A DNA stretch of 9,285 bases from an uncultured Eubacteriales bacterium (lineage in GTDB: Bacteria; Bacillota; Clostridia; Lachnospirales; Lachnospiraceae), in assembly GCA_900321505.1 (NCBI GenBank), contig ONWK01000010.1:1-9285 (forward strand), written 5' to 3'. This document shows positions 6,565 to 9,285 of this stretch, piece after piece. A model generated the notes under the pieces. That model was not told the origin of the DNA, did no database searches, and worked only from the letters and a program-made list of their open reading frames with translations. Every line of letters starts with the position of its first letter. The first letter of the stretch is position 1. The position numbers were made by a program, and so were the translations under genes.

Positions 6565-7536
6565 ATGGAACCTTCATTAATAGCTATTATCATCATACTT
6601 GTTCTGGTGGTCCTTATTCTATGCGGATCTGTCAGAGTGGTTAAGCAGGCTACCGCTTATGTGGTTGAACGTTTCGGTACCTATCAGACCACCTGGGGCG
6701 TTGGCTTCCACATGAAATGGCCCATTTTCGACCGTATTGCAAGAGTCGTATCCCTGAAGGAGCAGGTGGCTGATTTCCCGCCCCAGCCGGTTATCACAAA
6801 GGATAATGTAACCATGCAGATCGATACGGTGCTCTTTTATCAGATCACCGATCCCAAGCTTTATTGCTACGGTGTGGAGTATCCCATCGCAGCCATCGAG
6901 AATCTGACGGCAACAACACTCCGAAATATCATCGGTGATCTTGAGCTGGATCAGACTCTTACATCAAGAGAGACTATCAACACACAGATGCGTGCCATAC
7001 TGGATGAGGCTACAGATCCCTGGGGCATCAAGGTTACACGTGTGGAGCTGAAGAATATCATCCCGCCGGTTGCTATCCGTGAGGCCATGGAGAAGCAGAT
7101 GAAGGCAGAGCGTGAGAGACGTGAGCAGATCCTTCGTGCGGAAGGTGAGAAGCGTTCGGCAGTCCTTATCTCCGAAGGTGAGAAGGAAGCCAAGATCCTC
7201 AAGGCAGAGGCTGACAAGCAGTCCGCGATCCTTGCGGCAGAAGCTGATAAGCAGGCACAGATCCTCAGAGCCGAGGCTGACCGCGAGGCAAGGATCAAGA
7301 GGGCGGAAGGTGAGGCACTTGCTATCGTCAAGGTGCAGCAGGCTGAGGCAGACGGTATCAGGATGCTGAACGAAGCGGCTCCTACCGACGAAGTTTTGAA
7401 GATACGCAGTCTGGAAGCTTTCAAAAGAGCTGCAGACGGCAAGGCTACAAAGATCATCATTCCCACGGAACTGGCAGGCGTTACGGGTCTTGTGTCGGCA
7501 GTGGCCGAGACTGCAAAGACTGCAAAAGAAAGCTGA
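6565..7536 (+). CDS. SPFH/band-7 (stomatin/QmcA-like) protein
   Basis: A 323-aa membrane-bound scaffold protein. The start at 6565 follows AAAGGAGAAG (spacing 7 nt after AAGGAG); an upstream ATG in the same frame at 6418 lies inside the NfeD gene, has no ribosome site and would add a long non-homologous N-terminus. Residues ~3-20 form the membrane segment. The SPFH domain spans about residues 22-185 with YVVERFGTY, PVITKDNV, D-x-V-L-F-Y-Q-I-T-D-P, LTSRE and WGIKVTRVELKNI. Residues 192-257 form six consecutive 11-residue Ala/Glu/Lys-rich units (A-E-A-D-K-Q-x-x-I-L-x type), a hendecad coiled coil that supports ring oligomerisation. The C-terminal KIIIPTELAG stretch is also common in this family. 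Such proteins form large cage-like oligomers and organise membrane domains or modulate membrane proteases. It is the probable last gene of the transcription unit. Confidence 0.95.
   Translation: MEPSLIAIIIILVLVVLILCGSVRVVKQATAYVVERFGTYQTTWGVGFHMKWPIFDRIARVVSLKEQVADFPPQPVITKDNVTMQIDTVLFYQITDPKLYCYGVEYPIAAIENLTATTLRNIIGDLELDQTLTSRETINTQMRAILDEATDPWGIKVTRVELKNIIPPVAIREAMEKQMKAERERREQILRAEGEKRSAVLISEGEKEAKILKAEADKQSAILAAEADKQAQILRAEADREARIKRAEGEALAIVKVQQAEADGIRMLNEAAPTDEVLKIRSLEAFKRAADGKATKIIIPTELAGVTGLVSAVAETAKTAKES
7138..7335 (+). repeat. 33-bp coding periodicity (six hendecad repeats)
   Basis: Codons for residues 192-257 of the SPFH protein form six 11-residue units, each starting Ala/Ser-Glu-Ala/Gly-Asp/Glu and ending in a hydrophobic pair and a basic or small residue. 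At DNA level the units are related but not identical. The antisense reading of this periodic DNA creates long spurious open frames on the - strand, which should not be annotated. Confidence 0.85.
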
Positions 7537-7547
7537 TCCGTTGTGAC

Positions 7548-7588
7548 AATCGGGCATGAGAGGAACATATTTCCCCTCGTGCCCGATT
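7548..7588 (+). terminator. probable intrinsic terminator after the SPFH gene
   Basis: The arms aatcgggcatgagaggaa (7548-7565) and ttcccctcgtgcccgatt (7571-7588) form an 18-position stem with one G·T wobble and one A/C mismatch around the loop catat, 11 nt after the stop codon. The downstream tract (ttgcattgttgtg) is T-rich but broken by G residues, so termination may be incomplete. It separates the NfeD-SPFH unit from the glycogen genes. The stem is nearly symmetric, so it could function on either strand, but no - strand gene is present. Confidence 0.8.
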
Positions 7589-7761
7589 TGCATTGTTGTG
7601 TCGCATTGTACATTTTGAACAGGGAAAATTGTACAGATTTTTCGACGTTTTTAGAGGAACAATCCCGGGAATAATGAAAACTATACAACACATTTTAGTT
7701 TTTGTACCGTAGATTGGAAATATTGACGAAAAAAGGGGTTTTTATTTCCGCATAGTCATGG
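7589..7761. other. AT-rich intergenic region upstream of glgC
   Basis: This gene-free stretch lies between the terminator and the glgC promoter. It contains two direct copies of attgtaca (7605-7612 and 7628-7635), 23 nt apart start to start, and several T- and A-runs around 7636-7650 and 7695-7745. No RNA gene, coding frame with a ribosome site, or known riboswitch could be recognised. It is best read as the control region of the glgCD operon. Confidence 0.5.
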
Positions 7762-7767
7762 TATAAT
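7759..7767 (+). promoter_or_regulatory. extended -10 promoter for glgC
   Basis: The bases TGGTATAAT combine a perfect TATAAT hexamer (7762-7767) with the TG of an extended -10 element (7759-7760). At 17-nt spacing the -35 position (about 7739-7744) reads ttttta, a poor match, as extended -10 promoters allow. A TTGACG at 7723-7728 looks like a -35 box but is 33 nt from the hexamer, too far for a normal sigma-A promoter. Transcription would begin near 7774, giving a leader of about 88 nt. A weak -35 often goes with activator dependence (inference). Confidence 0.7.
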
Positions 7768-7773
7768 TAGGCA

Positions 7774-7861
7774 TATGCCGTATGGGGGTCCATCTATGCA
7801 TACGGTGAATCTGTGCTTCTGTCCGCAGTGGACGGAAAGTATGCTAAAAAGGGGTGACTTT
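7774..7861 (+). promoter_or_regulatory. structured 5' leader of glgC
   Basis: The predicted untranslated leader carries a perfect 7-bp stem, ccgtatg (7778-7784) with catacgg (7799-7805), and a second hairpin ctgtcc/ggacgg around the loop gcagt (7820-7836). The ribosome site AAGGGGTGA (about 7849-7857) lies after both. No run of T follows either stem, so simple attenuation is not evident. I do not recognise a known riboswitch class; the stems may set mRNA stability or bind a regulator. Confidence 0.45.
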
Positions 7862-9130
7862 ATGGTTAAGAAGGAAATGATTGCAATGCTTCTTGCAGGG
7901 GGCCAGGGAAGCCGTCTCGGTGTTCTAACTTCGAAGCTTGCAAAGCCGGCGGTTGCGTTCGGCGGAAAGTACAAGATCATCGATTTCCCGCTCAGTAACT
8001 GTATAAATTCCGGCGTAGATACGGTTGGTGTCCTTACCCAGTATCGTCCTCTCCGGCTGAACCAGCATATCGGTATCGGTATGCCCTGGGATCTGGACAG
8101 GAACTTCGGCGGTGTTACTGTTCTTCCTCCCTATGAGAAGAGCGGAAGCAGCCAGTGGTACACAGGTACGGCAAATGCGATCTTTCAGAATCTGGAGTAT
8201 ATGGAATACTATAATCCCGATTATGTACTGATCCTGTCAGGTGACCATATTTATAAAATGGACTACGAGGTTATGCTTGATTTTCATAAGTCCTCTCATG
8301 CGGATGCCACAATCGCCACATATCAGGTTCCCATTGAGGAAGCCAGCCGCTTCGGTGTGGTTATCACTGATGATCAGGGCGTTATCCATGAATTTGAAGA
8401 GAAGCCTGCGAAGCCGCGCAGCAACAAGGCTTCCATGGGTATATATATCTTCAGCTGGCCGGTACTCCGGGATGCGCTGATCGAGATGAAGGACGTACCG
8501 TCCTGTGACTTCGGCAAGCACATCATCCCCCACATTCATGAGCAGGGCAAGAAGATCTGTGCTTATGACTTCAAGGGATACTGGAAGGATGTAGGAACCC
8601 TTGGTTCTTATTGGGAAGCAAATATGGAGCTGGTAGATATCATTCCGGAATTCAACCTTTATGAGGAGTTCTGGAGGATCTACACAAAGAGCGACAACCT
8701 TCCGCCGCAGTATATCGCAGCAGGCAGCCGGGTGGCTAAGTCCATCGTAGGTGAAGGTACCGAGATCCACGGTGATGTGGAGAATTCGGTTATCGGTTCC
8801 GGTGTAACTATCGGAAAGGGAACGGTCGTTAAGAACTCCATCATAATGAATGGCGTTACGATCGGAGATAACTGTGTGCTCGACAAGGCTATCCTTGCTG
8901 AGGGCGTACAGGTAGGAAAAGATGTAAAGCTCGGTGTCGGAGAGGAAGCTCCCAATGACTTCGCACCGCATATCTATGCATTTGGACTGGCAACGATAGG
9001 TGAGAATTCCGTGATCCCTGATGGCGTGACCATCGGCAAGAATACGGCAATTATCGGCACAACCACTAAGGACGAGTACCCGGGCGGTGAACTTGCAAGT
9101 GGTTCCAGTATAATAAAGGCAGGTGAGTAG
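7862..9130 (+). CDS. glgC: glucose-1-phosphate adenylyltransferase, catalytic subunit GlgC
   Basis: A 422-aa cytoplasmic enzyme that makes ADP-glucose and pyrophosphate from ATP and glucose-1-phosphate, the committed step of glycogen synthesis. The N-terminal nucleotidyltransferase domain has LLAGGQGSRL (10-19) with R18 and the AKPAV motif with K28, matching E. coli R32 and K42, which are needed for catalysis. It also has GKYKIIDFPLSNCINSG, the metal-binding SGDHIYK with D128 (E. coli D142) and the EKPA motif with K181 (E. coli K195, glucose-1-phosphate site). SMGIYIF, DFGKHIIP and YWKDVGTLGSYWEAN follow. The last ~120 residues show hexapeptide repeats of a left-handed beta-helix (VIGSGVTIGKGTVV, IMNGVTIGDN). 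Length is normal for the family. The ATG at 7862 follows AAGGGGTGA; in-frame ATGs at 7775, 7796 and 7841 lack ribosome sites, and 7775 coincides with the predicted transcript start. glgD begins 2 nt after the stop, so both subunits are made from one mRNA. Confidence 0.97.
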   Translation: MVKKEMIAMLLAGGQGSRLGVLTSKLAKPAVAFGGKYKIIDFPLSNCINSGVDTVGVLTQYRPLRLNQHIGIGMPWDLDRNFGGVTVLPPYEKSGSSQWYTGTANAIFQNLEYMEYYNPDYVLILSGDHIYKMDYEVMLDFHKSSHADATIATYQVPIEEASRFGVVITDDQGVIHEFEEKPAKPRSNKASMGIYIFSWPVLRDALIEMKDVPSCDFGKHIIPHIHEQGKKICAYDFKGYWKDVGTLGSYWEANMELVDIIPEFNLYEEFWRIYTKSDNLPPQYIAAGSRVAKSIVGEGTEIHGDVENSVIGSGVTIGKGTVVKNSIIMNGVTIGDNCVLDKAILAEGVQVGKDVKLGVGEEAPNDFAPHIYAFGLATIGENSVIPDGVTIGKNTAIIGTTTKDEYPGGELASGSSIIKAGE

Positions 9131-9132
9131 AT

Positions 9133-9285
9133 ATGAGAGCGATCGGAATCATTTTAGCAGGCGGAAACAGCAGCAGGATGGAGGAGCTTTCCGCAAAGCG
9201 TGCTGTTGCGGCTATGCCGGTGGCGGGCTGCTACAGAGCAATCGATTTTGCACTGTCAAACATGTCCAATTCCCATATCCAGCGG
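9133..9285 (+). CDS. glgD: GlgD, regulatory subunit of ADP-glucose pyrophosphorylase (3'-truncated)
   Basis: Only the first 51 residues are inside the window. The start at 9133 lies 2 nt after the glgC stop, with AGGTGAG of the glgC end serving as ribosome site. The sequence IILAGGNSSRMEEL and YRAIDFALSNMSNSHIQ is the nucleotidyltransferase N-terminus in its GlgD form. Compared with GlgC, the glycine of the G-x-G loop is S13, and the Lys-Pro of the AKPAV motif is V25-A26; the GlgC Lys at GKYK is C33. Loss of the AKPAV lysine fits a subunit with little or no catalytic activity that modulates GlgC in a heterotetramer, as described for GlgCD enzymes of Bacillus-type bacteria. R15 of the first loop is kept. 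Partial only because the window ends. Confidence 0.93.
   Translation, partial: MRAIGIILAGGNSSRMEELSAKRAVAAMPVAGCYRAIDFALSNMSNSHIQR

Noticed and set aside
6951..7691. Long open frame of 246 codons on the - strand
   Set aside because: It is antisense to the SPFH gene, its Ser/Ala/Leu-rich product mirrors the hendecad repeats of the sense strand, and no ribosome site or family motif supports it.
7723..7728. TTGACG as the -35 box of the glgC promoter
   Set aside because: It is 33 nt from the TATAAT, far beyond the usual 16-18 nt, and no -10 hexamer lies at the right distance from it.
7775..7861. N-terminal extension of GlgC from ATG 7775
   Set aside because: The codon sits at the predicted transcription start and has no ribosome site; the 29 added residues are not part of GlgC, while ATG 7862 has a good site and canonical spacing.
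8237..8971. Open frame of 244 codons on the - strand
   Set aside because: It lies wholly within glgC, whose coding is certain from conserved motifs; the antisense product shows no recognisable domain.

Overview
The window reads as chromosomal DNA of an anaerobic Gram-positive Clostridia, most likely family Lachnospiraceae. The reasons are the strong AGGAGG-type ribosome binding sites, the adjacent glgC-glgD pair with a GlgD of the type usual in that family, the short NfeD plus SPFH pair, and the style of the Tyr/Asp/Glu-rich anchored proteins with an 'xDxDxxGIPE' motif. Base composition looks close to half G+C. This placement is inference from gene style; no marker gene such as rRNA is present. 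All supported genes lie on the + strand.

Region 1 (1-3618) encodes three consecutive proteins with a single membrane anchor each. First comes the C-terminal part of a Pro/Gln/Gly-repeat protein with one transmembrane helix and a short acidic tail. Then come two full-length paralogues (524 and 513 aa) with an N-terminal anchor, a long helical charged ectodomain and a calcium-loop-like D-x-D/N-x-N/D motif near the C-terminal third. The two are clearly a diverged tandem duplication. Their function cannot be named from sequence.

Region 2 (3643-7536) holds an aconitase-superfamily hydratase (749 aa, three cluster cysteines present, YbhJ-like), a 170-base gap with direct repeats, a strong hairpin and a possible 36-aa TTG-initiated ORF, then an NfeD-like membrane protein and an SPFH/band-7 (QmcA-like) protein. 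The last two form a known membrane-microdomain pair. A long stem-loop after the SPFH gene (7548-7588) probably ends this transcription unit.

Region 3 (7589-9285) is an AT-rich regulatory stretch with a near-consensus extended -10 promoter and a structured leader of about 88 nt, followed by glgC (complete) and glgD (cut off by the window end). These encode the two subunits of ADP-glucose pyrophosphorylase, the committed step of bacterial glycogen synthesis.

Most of the window is ordinary. The points most worth a second look are the paralogous anchored-protein cluster, the hydratase of unknown substrate, and the repeat/hairpin/small-ORF gap before the NfeD gene.
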